A stretch of 64,000 bases of DNA, taken from positions 1 through 64,000 of the forward strand of contig DBQB01000016.1 in assembly GCA_002305685.1 (NCBI GenBank), read 5' to 3'. Position numbers and translations under genes: made by a program. Source of the stretch: Ruminococcaceae bacterium UBA1405 (GTDB lineage Bacteria > Bacillota > Clostridia > Oscillospirales > Ruminococcaceae). Each line of letters opens with the position of its first letter. Within the stretch, counting starts at the first letter, position 1. Shown one piece after another: positions 43,355-51,389 of the stretch. The notes beneath the pieces are model-generated. The model did no database searches. It saw nothing but the letters and a program-made list of their open reading frames with translations, and was not told where the DNA came from.

Positions 43355-43382
43355 CGGGCTGCCGTCTAACGACGGCAGCCCG
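43355..43382 (-). other. Intercistronic hairpin between prkC and rsgA
   Basis: Twelve-bp perfect stem CGGGCTGCCGTC / GACGGCAGCCCG with a 4-nt loop, 23 bp past the prkC stop. It has no U-run on either strand, so it is more likely an mRNA stability or processing element than a terminator. Confidence 0.6.
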
Positions 43383-43405
43383 GTGTTACGTCTCGCCATA
43401 ACCCT

Positions 43406-45523
43406 TTAAAACGCATCGCGATTATCAGTGACGATTTTATAGCTGTTATTTTCAAAATCCAGCGTGTATTCCAGATACAGCTCTCCATCGATGAGCACCT
43501 TAATGTTGGAGGTACCTTCTCCGGAGAACGCCACCTTCCAGGTCCCCACTTCCGCCGGGCTGAGCATCTCCCGATGTTTTTCCACTCCATCCTGGGTGGC
43601 CTGTACCGTACAGATCTCCGTCAAAGAATCCGGAAGGGGAATATTCATAATGCGGGAGGTTTGATCCTCGGCACTTCCCTGGCTGACGTTGAGATCCACC
43701 GTGGAACCTTCCATCAGCTGGGAACCTTCCGAAGGATTTTGGGCAATTACAGTACCGGCCGGATATTCGCTGTCTTCCACCGGAGAGACATTGCCCAATT
43801 TAAGGTTAAAACTCTCCAGCATGGCCTGTGCGTTGGCGATGCTTAAACCGCGGACATTGGGAACATCCACCATCTTCTTGTCGGTTCCCAAGCTGACATA
43901 TACCGTTACCACCTGCCCAGCAGGCACCGATGCGCCCGCTTCAGGAACAGTGCGCACCACATATCCCTTAGGGACCGACTCATCATTGACGTCAAGAGAG
44001 GTGTATTCCAAGCCCAATTCCTGAATACGGTTATAAACCACCGTAGCCTCCTCCCGGGCAAAAGCCGGCAAAGAGATGAGTTTGGTTCCACTGGAAACCT
44101 TTACCTTTACCACCGCTCCCACCTTGATGGCTTTTCCAGCCACAGGAAGCTGATCGTAGATCACCCCACGCCCATACTGTTCGTGGTAGGCCGGTTCCCC
44201 ATCTACCTCCATCACAATATAATCATACTCCGGGGAATCCTTAATCTCATCGTAGCTCAGCCCCACCAGATTGGGCATTGTGGTCTCCGCCACCCGCCCA
44301 AAAGGATCGTTTTCATACAGCAGATAAAAGATAAAAATTGCGGTAACCACCACAAAGGCGAGTGCGATTCCCCCTAGGATCGGCAGGGTGTGGGAATGCA
44401 CCACCGCTTCCTGCTGTTCGTCATACGGCAGCGCACGCTGTGCCGTCCGCTGGCGGCGCCGCTGCACCTTTTCGGATCTGGACTCCGAAGCAGAATCCTG
44501 TTCCTTCGCAGACGTTGCCTCACTGCGGCCAAAGCTGGTCAGCTTTGCAGCTGCCTCCTGGCTGCGCTGGGAACTTCTTCTGCCGGTACTGCCGTTATGG
44601 CGCTCCCTCCACTTTTCCTGTTCCCGGCGAGCGTTCTCCACCGCCCGAGGACTGGGTTCGTCCTGATCCAGATATTTATAGGAAAACTGAATGGATGGAT
44701 CCCGCTTGAAGGTATCGATATCCTCCAGCATCTCGGTGGCTGACTGATACCGGTTGGCCGGATTCTTTTCCATGGCTTTCATCGTGATCTCCTCAAGCCC
44801 TTTGGGGATCGAAGGGTTGAGACTGCGGGGGAGCACCGCCTGGCTCTGAATCTGTTTGATGGCCACCGAAACCGGGGATTCCGCCTCAAAGGGCAGCTGT
44901 CCCGTCAACATCTCAAAAAGCATAATTCCCACCGAATAGATATCGGTTTTCTCATCAATCACCCCGCCCTGGGCCTGTTCCGGAGAGATATAGTGGACCG
45001 AACCGATGGCCTTGTCCGATGAGGTGCGCTGATCGCTGCGGGCAAAACGGGCGATGCCAAAATCCATCATCTTCACCGTACCGTCAGAGAGCAGCATAAT
45101 GTTGTGGGGTTTGATGTCCCGGTGGACGATTCCTTTGGCATGGGCGTGCTGCAGCGCGCGAAGAATCTGCACTGTAAAATAGACCGCTTCCTTCCAACGC
45201 AGCACCTTTTGCTGATCGATGTATTCTTTCAGGGTAATTCCATCGATATACTCCATCACAATAGACTGAAACTTATCGGTAAAGATCACGTCATAGACCT
45301 TCACAATATTGGGATGCGAAAGAACTGCAATGGCTTTCGATTCATTTTTAAACATACGGGAAAATTCCTCATTTGCCATATACTCTTCCCGCAAAATCTT
45401 TACCGCCACAACTTTATTGTCGGTGACATCCACCGCTTTGTAAACGTTGGCCATCCCGCCAACGCCAATAATCTCTTTGATTTCGTAGCGGCCATCCAGC
45501 CTTTTGCCGATGAATTTATCCAT
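43406..45523 (-). CDS. prkC: PASTA-domain Ser/Thr protein kinase
   Basis: 705-aa membrane kinase that senses peptidoglycan fragments and controls cell-wall metabolism and spore germination. Residues 1-275 are a Hanks-type kinase with K42, HRD (134-136), N141 and DFG (154-156). A basic juxtamembrane region, one membrane helix (about 381-403) and three extracellular PASTA repeats (about 414-485, 486-555, 556-620) follow. An extra C-terminal domain of about 80 residues completes it. GGAGG precedes the ATG. Its phosphatase partner prpC lies 32 bp upstream. Confidence 0.97.
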   Translation of the reverse strand: MDKFIGKRLDGRYEIKEIIGVGGMANVYKAVDVTDNKVVAVKILREEYMANEEFSRMFKNESKAIAVLSHPNIVKVYDVIFTDKFQSIVMEYIDGITLKEYIDQQKVLRWKEAVYFTVQILRALQHAHAKGIVHRDIKPHNIMLLSDGTVKMMDFGIARFARSDQRTSSDKAIGSVHYISPEQAQGGVIDEKTDIYSVGIMLFEMLTGQLPFEAESPVSVAIKQIQSQAVLPRSLNPSIPKGLEEITMKAMEKNPANRYQSATEMLEDIDTFKRDPSIQFSYKYLDQDEPSPRAVENARREQEKWRERHNGSTGRRSSQRSQEAAAKLTSFGRSEATSAKEQDSASESRSEKVQRRRQRTAQRALPYDEQQEAVVHSHTLPILGGIALAFVVVTAIFIFYLLYENDPFGRVAETTMPNLVGLSYDEIKDSPEYDYIVMEVDGEPAYHEQYGRGVIYDQLPVAGKAIKVGAVVKVKVSSGTKLISLPAFAREEATVVYNRIQELGLEYTSLDVNDESVPKGYVVRTVPEAGASVPAGQVVTVYVSLGTDKKMVDVPNVRGLSIANAQAMLESFNLKLGNVSPVEDSEYPAGTVIAQNPSEGSQLMEGSTVDLNVSQGSAEDQTSRIMNIPLPDSLTEICTVQATQDGVEKHREMLSPAEVGTWKVAFSGEGTSNIKVLIDGELYLEYTLDFENNSYKIVTDNRDAF

Positions 45524-45555
45524 CCATCTGTGCCTCCAATCGAGAAAATGCTTTA

Positions 45556-46305
45556 TTAAGATACCCGGCTGATTACAACCACCGTAATATTGTCAGCGCC
45601 CCCCAGGCGTTTTGCTGTCTCCACCAGCGCCTGCGCACCAGCATGAAGCGCATCCTCCGCCAAAGCTTTGGTGAGGATCTGACAGATCTCCTCCCGCTCT
45701 ACCTGGTTGGTAAGTCCGTCGGAACAAAGAAGCAGCGCCTCTCCGACATCCAATGGGCAACAGATAAAATCTGGAACCAGTGAGTTTTCCACTCCCACCG
45801 CACGGGTCAGCCAATGACGCTGCGGATGTTCGCTGGCCTGCTGTGGGGTAATACTGCCCTCATCCAATAACTGCTGTACTCTAGTGTGGTCGACGGTTAG
45901 CTTTTCCATACCGTTTTTCCCCAGGAAAAAGACACTGGAATCCCCCACATGGGCAATATAAGCCGTATCCTCCCGCACCAGTGCTACCTCCACAGTGGTA
46001 CCCATACCGGAAAGAGACGGGTCCTTCCGGGCTTTATCCCGCACAATGGCGTTTGCCACCGAAACCGCAGAAACCATCAGCGCTCGCATTGAGATATCTC
46101 CCAATTCTGTGCGGTATCCCCGGCTTAACTGACCGCTGATCATCTGGACAGCAGTCTCGCTGGCAACATTGCCGCCGTTTTCCCCACCCATACCGTCGCA
46201 CAACACCGCCAATATCGTATCGTCATGCAAGCGCTGAATGGAAAAAGCGTCCTGATTGGTCTCGCGGCATAGTCCCAAGTCGGTCATTCCTACTGCTCTG
46301 AGCAC
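45556..46305 (-). CDS. prpC: PP2C-type Ser/Thr phosphatase (Stp1/PrpC)
   Basis: 249-aa metal-dependent phosphatase reversing PrkC phosphorylation. Conserved acidic motifs are DGMGG (residues 37-41), GDSS and SDGLTN, with NEDA-type start region TNQDAF. The start is a GTG at 46305 with GGGAGGG nine bases upstream, and the N terminus (MLRAVGMTDLG) aligns with B. subtilis PrpC. It overlaps the end of rlmN by 16 bp, so translation is coupled. Confidence 0.96.
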   Translation of the reverse strand: MLRAVGMTDLGLCRETNQDAFSIQRLHDDTILAVLCDGMGGENGGNVASETAVQMISGQLSRGYRTELGDISMRALMVSAVSVANAIVRDKARKDPSLSGMGTTVEVALVREDTAYIAHVGDSSVFFLGKNGMEKLTVDHTRVQQLLDEGSITPQQASEHPQRHWLTRAVGVENSLVPDFICCPLDVGEALLLCSDGLTNQVEREEICQILTKALAEDALHAGAQALVETAKRLGGADNITVVVISRVS

Positions 46306-47435
46306 AGATGTACCCTCCCTTCCGGCTTTGATGGCTGATTGGATGTCGGGAACGCTGCTGCGCAGTTAGCCTGCTCAGTTTCCCGGCGCAGCTGACCGCA
46401 AGCGGCGTTGATGTCGCTGCCCAACTCCCGCCGAACGGTAGCGTTAATTCCCAAATGCTGCAACATCTGCTGAAAATGCAGAATGTTCTGTTTGGAGCCC
46501 CGACGGTATCCCCGCTCCTTCACCGGATTGACGGGAATCAAATTGACATGGCACGGCATTCCTTTGAGCCTATTTGCCAGCTCCCTAGCGCACTCCGGGC
46601 TATCATTGACCCCCGCAATCAATGCGTACTCAAAGGAGATTCTTCGTCCCGTATAGGCAAAATAATCCCGGCAGGCTTTGAGCAGCGTGTCTATATCATA
46701 CCGCAGACTCACCGGCATGGTCTGCCGTCGGATCTCGTCGTTGGGAGCGTGCAGGGAAATGGAGAGGGTCAATCCCAGTTTCAGTTTCATGAGATCGTAG
46801 ATTCGATCTACCAGACCGCAGGTGGAGAGAGAGACATGGCGCAGGCTCAGGTTTTGACCCTCAGGGGAACTGAGGATGGTCAAAAAACGGATCACATTGT
46901 CGTAGTTGTCCAGCGGCTCCCCAATGCCCATCAGCACCAAACTGGCAATCTTTTCCCCGGTGTCCTCCTGCGCGGCATAGATTTCATCCAGCATTTCGCT
47001 GGGCGTCAGGTTGCGCACCCACCCGGCCAGCGTGGAGGCACAGAATTTACACCCCATCTTGCATCCCACCTGGGTAGAAATACACAGGCTGTTGCCATAT
47101 TTATAGCGCATCACTACCGCTTCCACACAGTTGCCATCGGTCAGTCCAAACAAATATTTGACGGTCCCGTCAATTTTAGAAACCAGTTTGCGTTGGATGG
47201 ACAGAGCGTTTATGTAATAACGCTGATCCAATTTTTCTGCCAAGGCTCCCGAGATATCGGTCATCTGAGAAAACGAACGGATGCCATGATTCTTTTGATG
47301 CAGCCAGTGATAAATCTGAGCAGCGCGAAATGGCTTCTCTTCCATTGCCGCCATCTCCGTCTTTAGCTCCTGCAATGTCATGGACTTGATGTCCAGTTTG
47401 CTGTTATTGGTATCTGTACGAATCTCCGTACCCAT
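46290..47435 (-). CDS. rlmN: 23S rRNA (A2503-C2) methyltransferase RlmN
   Basis: 381-aa radical-SAM enzyme methylating C2 of A2503 in 23S rRNA (and A37 of some tRNAs). The cluster motif CKMGCKFC (CxxxCxxC) and the GMGEPL-type motif (here MGIGEPLDNYDN) are present. The C-terminal catalytic Cys region (SDINAACGQLRRE) completes the family signature. ATG at 47435 has GGGGTG upstream. A short extra tail (about 25 aa) overlaps prpC. Confidence 0.96.
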   Translation of the reverse strand: MGTEIRTDTNNSKLDIKSMTLQELKTEMAAMEEKPFRAAQIYHWLHQKNHGIRSFSQMTDISGALAEKLDQRYYINALSIQRKLVSKIDGTVKYLFGLTDGNCVEAVVMRYKYGNSLCISTQVGCKMGCKFCASTLAGWVRNLTPSEMLDEIYAAQEDTGEKIASLVLMGIGEPLDNYDNVIRFLTILSSPEGQNLSLRHVSLSTCGLVDRIYDLMKLKLGLTLSISLHAPNDEIRRQTMPVSLRYDIDTLLKACRDYFAYTGRRISFEYALIAGVNDSPECARELANRLKGMPCHVNLIPVNPVKERGYRRGSKQNILHFQQMLQHLGINATVRRELGSDINAACGQLRRETEQANCAAAFPTSNQPSKPEGRVHLCSEQ

Positions 47436-47494
47436 ATCCACTTCCACCCCTTGATCGATGTGAACCGTTTGTGCTATGTGTTTGAGACGGTATC

Positions 47495-48868
47495 TTAACG
47501 GATTTTTTTCCGCATTCTACAAATATAAAATCCGTCTGAGTCGTGTTGATGCGGCAGCAGCAGCTGTTCGCCAGGCAATCCCTGATAATCACCGCAGCAC
47601 TGCGGAAATTCCTCCACCGCAAATTCAGGATGCGCCCGCAAAAATTGACCGGTTACCTGCTGATTTTCCTCCCTGCGCAGAGTACAGGTGGAATACACCA
47701 GTATCCCCCCGTCGCGCAGATACGCAGCGGCATTCTCCAAAATCTGGTACTGAATCTCCGGCAACTGCTCAAATTCCTCAGGAGATTTATAACGGATCTC
47801 CGGTTTACGCCCCAAAATTCCAAGCCCGGAGCAGGGAACATCACAGAGCACCCTGTCATACTGCTGTGGAGCTGAACAAGGCTTCAGCGCGTCCCGCGCC
47901 TGTGCGGTAACGTTTTGCAGCCCCAATCGCGCGGCCCCCTCCCGGATGAGCTTCACCCGATGTTCGTGCAGATCAAAGGCGTCCACCTGTCCCTTTCCCT
48001 GCATCTGCTGGGCGATGGTGAAGGTCTTTCCGCCAGGCGCGGCACACAGATCCAAAACCCGATCTCCAGGCTGCGCGTCCAGAGAGAGCGCGCACAGCTG
48101 GGAGGATTTATCCTGAATGTGAAACCGTCCCTCTACGAACGCCGGAATCTTTCTCAGACTTCCCAGACCACTCAGGCGCAGACAGCCAGGGAGGGAAGGA
48201 TCTATGACGGCCATCTCCTCCCGCCAGACAAATCCCTTTTGCTGTTCCAACTGGCAGCGCAGCCGCTTACAAAGCTCAGCAGGGGTATTCCTCAGCAGAT
48301 TGACCCTGGCATAAAGCGGCATCTGACGGGTGAAGGCCGTCGCGATCCGATCGGTCTCCTCCTCTCCAAATTGCTGCTGCCATTCCAGCAAGATCCACCG
48401 AGGAAGGCTGTAGAGCACACTGCGCTGCGTAACAGGATCCTCATACTCAGGCAGAGCCTTGCCATCCCGCAAAAAGCTGCGCAAAACCCCATTGACAAAG
48501 CCGCTGGCGCCTGGCCGTCGGAAGGTACGGGTCAGCTTTACCGCCTCATTCACCACCGCGCTCTCCGGAATATTGGGCATGAAAAGCAGCTGGTAGAAGG
48601 AGATTCGAAGAATTGCCAGTACCTCGCCAGCCATCCCGGCAAATCCCTTCACCGCATATTTTTCAATACAGCTGTCCAGTGTCAACTTGCGTTCCAGCAC
48701 TCCGTAAAACAACGTGCTGGCAAAGGCCGATTCCGCCCGCCACAATGGATCCTTGGTCCTGTTTTTTCCCTCTTGTTCCAACAACTGATCCAGCGTCAAA
48801 TTAGAATAAGCTTTGGTACGCTCCACCCGCACCAAGGCCTGCACACAAAGTTCCCTGGCATTTTTCAC
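47495..48868 (-). CDS. rsmB: 16S rRNA (cytosine967-C5) methyltransferase RsmB
   Basis: 457-aa m5C methyltransferase. A NusB-like RNA-binding domain (about 1-140) precedes the catalytic RsmB/RsmF domain. SAM motif DLCAAPGGKT and the two catalytic Cys motifs DVPCSGLGILGRKPEI and YSTCTL are complete. The start is the GTG at 48868 (VKNARELCVQAL), seven bases after AGGAGG. It is part of the fmt-rsmB-rlmN cluster. Confidence 0.96.
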   Translation of the reverse strand: MKNARELCVQALVRVERTKAYSNLTLDQLLEQEGKNRTKDPLWRAESAFASTLFYGVLERKLTLDSCIEKYAVKGFAGMAGEVLAILRISFYQLLFMPNIPESAVVNEAVKLTRTFRRPGASGFVNGVLRSFLRDGKALPEYEDPVTQRSVLYSLPRWILLEWQQQFGEEETDRIATAFTRQMPLYARVNLLRNTPAELCKRLRCQLEQQKGFVWREEMAVIDPSLPGCLRLSGLGSLRKIPAFVEGRFHIQDKSSQLCALSLDAQPGDRVLDLCAAPGGKTFTIAQQMQGKGQVDAFDLHEHRVKLIREGAARLGLQNVTAQARDALKPCSAPQQYDRVLCDVPCSGLGILGRKPEIRYKSPEEFEQLPEIQYQILENAAAYLRDGGILVYSTCTLRREENQQVTGQFLRAHPEFAVEEFPQCCGDYQGLPGEQLLLPHQHDSDGFYICRMRKKIR

Positions 48869-49018
48869 GGGAATCCCTCCTTTCCAGAAAGCGCTATCTT
48901 TTTTTATCAAAACTCGGAAAAGCACCGAGAGCTCTCCTTTTCTCGGCGCATTTCATCGAGTCTATTGGTTTTATCATTCTTATGCCTGGTGAATGTCCGC
49001 CGGCAAATACCCCTGAGC

Positions 49019-49705
49019 TCAATCATCCCTGCGGCGACCAAACAGACCAATCAGCCGAAGCAGCTGCGCCACGCTGGCAATCAGCGCCGCCACATAGGTC
49101 ATAGCAGCCGCGCTCAGCACCTTTTTGGCGCCCGCAAGCTCCTCCCCTTCCAGCAACCCGGTTTCATCCAGAACCCGCAGCGCACGACGGCTGGCATTAA
49201 ATTCCACCGGCAATGTGATCAACTGAAACAGCGCAACGGTGGAAAACAGAACGATTCCCAGCGAGATAAGCTTGGGAAAGGAAAAAATCACTCCCAACAG
49301 GATCAGCGGAATGGAAACTCTGGAACCAATGTTGGCAACCGGAACAAAGAGATTGCGTATCTGTATGGGCAGATAGCCGGTATCGTGCTGCACGGCATGG
49401 CCCGCCTCATGGGCGGCAACCCCGATGGCTGCGATGGAACTGCTGGAGTATACACTGTCCGAGAGACGGATTACCTTGGCGCGGGGGTCAAAATGATCGG
49501 TCAGGTTACCGGAGATATGTTCCACCGTCACATCGGTAATCCCATTCTCCCGCAAAATCATTTCAGCCGCCATCGCACCGGTGCATCCCCGAAAACTGCG
49601 CACCCTGGAAAAACGCTGGAAGGTGGAATTTACCCGCGCCTGTGCCCAAAGGCCCAACAGCAGCGCAGGCAGTACCAGTACAATATAATAAGGATCAATA
49701 AACAT
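49019..49705 (-). CDS. YugP-type membrane zinc metallopeptidase
   Basis: 228-aa neutral zinc metallopeptidase family protein. The catalytic HEAGH motif (AAHEAGHAVQH) lies near residue 98. Hydrophobic segments at the N terminus (IDPYYIVLVLPALLLGLW), the centre (about 125-160) and the C terminus anchor it in the membrane. The natural substrate is unknown. It sits between fmt and rsmB, a position not occupied in B. subtilis. Confidence 0.92.
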   Translation of the reverse strand: MFIDPYYIVLVLPALLLGLWAQARVNSTFQRFSRVRSFRGCTGAMAAEMILRENGITDVTVEHISGNLTDHFDPRAKVIRLSDSVYSSSSIAAIGVAAHEAGHAVQHDTGYLPIQIRNLFVPVANIGSRVSIPLILLGVIFSFPKLISLGIVLFSTVALFQLITLPVEFNASRRALRVLDETGLLEGEELAGAKKVLSAAAMTYVAALIASVAQLLRLIGLFGRRRDD

Positions 49706-49902
49706 ATGGTTGCATTCCTTTCTCCGCGGCTATTCTCAGGCGATTTCACCACAGAAGACAAGAGGACACCGCCTTATGGTATAGCTGCGTACCGAGTTTA
49801 TTGTACCACAGTTGCCGCTGTGATATTTAACCAAAGGATGAACTTTTCCCACAGAGGCTATAAAATCCATTGGCAATCCAACGCCATCTTTGCCCACAAG
49901 GA

Positions 49903-50841
49903 TTACCGGACACCCAACACAGTTCCCTTTTGCAGCGGATGACCGCGCAGGAAAACCGAAGCATCCATCCGTTTGGCTCCTTCCAGCTGGACTTCCGTCA
50001 ACTGTATTGCCCCTTTTCCGCAGGCCACCGTAAAGGTTTGCGGATCCAGAATCTCTCCTGGCGCTCCCTCTCCCTCGGCCAGCACGCTGCGATGAACCTT
50101 CAGCAGCTTTCCGTCCAAGCGGGTATAGGCACTGGGCCAGGGATTCATACCGCGAATCAGATTGTGTACCTGCTGAGCAGGTTTGGAAAAATCGATAGAT
50201 CCCATGGATTTTTCCAACATCGGCGCGTGGGTAGCATCGCTTTCATCCTGAGGAATCCCCTTAGGACGGCGTCCCTGCGCCCATTCCCGGGCAAACAGCG
50301 CCATCGTCTCGGAAAGGCAATCCGCCCCCAAGACCGCCAAACGGTCATAGAGCTCCCCGGAGGTCTCGTTTTCCCCCACCGCAGTGGATGCCTTCAGGAT
50401 CATATCCCCGCAGTCCAGCCCCTGCGCCATATACATGGTGGTAACGCCAGCCTCCTTCTCACCGTTGATCACCGCCCACTGGATAGGCGCCGCTCCCCGA
50501 TAGCGGGGCAGCAGCGAACCGTGGACGTTGACGCATCCCAGCGGCGGAAGCTCCAGAATATCCTTTTGCAGCAGCCGTCCATAGGCGGCCACCACAATGA
50601 TATCGGGGCCGAACTCCCGCATCTGGGCGGCAACCTTTCCGTCCTTGAGGCGTGTGGGCTGAAAGACCGGCAGCCCGTACCGCATTGCCAGCTCCTTCAC
50701 CGGAGGCGGCGTAAGTTTATATCCTCGGCCTTTGGGTTTGTCCGGTTGGGTATATACGGCAAGAATCTCATGGCCGTCGTCTATCAGCCGCTGCAAGCTG
50801 ACAGCCGCAAAATCTGGGGTTCCCATAAAAATGACTTTCAT
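49903..50841 (-). CDS. fmt: Methionyl-tRNA formyltransferase
   Basis: 312-aa enzyme formylating initiator Met-tRNA with 10-formyl-THF. The N-terminal MKVIFMGTPDFA and the active-site block NVHGSLLPRYRGAAPIQWA (with the catalytic Asn/His) are standard. A C-terminal OB-like tRNA-binding domain covers about 210-312. GAGGT lies before the ATG. It follows def, as usual, with a 46-bp gap. Confidence 0.97.
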   Translation of the reverse strand: MKVIFMGTPDFAAVSLQRLIDDGHEILAVYTQPDKPKGRGYKLTPPPVKELAMRYGLPVFQPTRLKDGKVAAQMREFGPDIIVVAAYGRLLQKDILELPPLGCVNVHGSLLPRYRGAAPIQWAVINGEKEAGVTTMYMAQGLDCGDMILKASTAVGENETSGELYDRLAVLGADCLSETMALFAREWAQGRRPKGIPQDESDATHAPMLEKSMGSIDFSKPAQQVHNLIRGMNPWPSAYTRLDGKLLKVHRSVLAEGEGAPGEILDPQTFTVACGKGAIQLTEVQLEGAKRMDASVFLRGHPLQKGTVLGVR

Positions 50842-50887
50842 CGGCTATACCTCATTTCCTGATTTCAGCTGCTAGGATTCCCTGCAA

Positions 50888-51361
50888 TTAACCCAGTTCC
50901 TCCAGTTCCTTGGGTGTCAGCATACGCTGTGCCAAATCTTTGAAGAGCCTGCCGGAAAGATGATCCGTCTCATGGCACAGAGCGCGGGCAAGCAGATCTT
51001 CCCCTTTGATGGTAAAGAACTTTCCATTGCGGTCTTGGGCTTTGACCTCTACCTTTTTCGGGCGCGGCACCATTCCGTATTCTCCCGGGGAGGAGAGACA
51101 ACCTTCCAAATCCACGACCTCGCCTTTGGTCTTTACAACGACGGGATTGATCAGCTCAATCAGACCTTCTCCGATATCGATCACGACAACCCGTTTTAAA
51201 ACGCCCACCTGAACGGCAGCCAGCCCAACACCGTTTGCCTTATACATGGTTTGGGCCATGTCGTCCAACAGGTCCCAAAGCCTTTGATCAAACACCGTTA
51301 CCTCACGGCTTTGTTTGCGCAGAGTTTCATCGCTCTCTTTTAAAATATTGCGAATTGCCAT
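50888..51361 (-). CDS. def: Peptide deformylase
   Basis: 157-aa metallo-enzyme removing the N-formyl group from nascent proteins. The three motifs are GVGLAAVQVG (44-53), EGCLSSPG (86-93, metal Cys88) and HETDHLSG (130-137, metal His130 and His134, catalytic Glu131). The usual Pro of motif 1 (GLAAPQ) is Val here. The ATG at 51361 (MAIRNILKES) is preceded by AAGGATGAGAG; upstream in-frame codons overlap priA and are rejected. Downstream of priA by 28 bp. Confidence 0.96.
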   Translation of the reverse strand: MAIRNILKESDETLRKQSREVTVFDQRLWDLLDDMAQTMYKANGVGLAAVQVGVLKRVVVIDIGEGLIELINPVVVKTKGEVVDLEGCLSSPGEYGMVPRPKKVEVKAQDRNGKFFTIKGEDLLARALCHETDHLSGRLFKDLAQRMLTPKELEELG

Positions 51362-51389
51362 TTCTCTCATCCTTTCCAAATACAAACGC

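Noticed and set aside
47915..49942. 675-codon open frame on the plus strand
   Set aside because: It crosses rsmB and the YugP gene in antisense, joining unrelated regions, with no ribosome site and a composition typical of a shadow frame.
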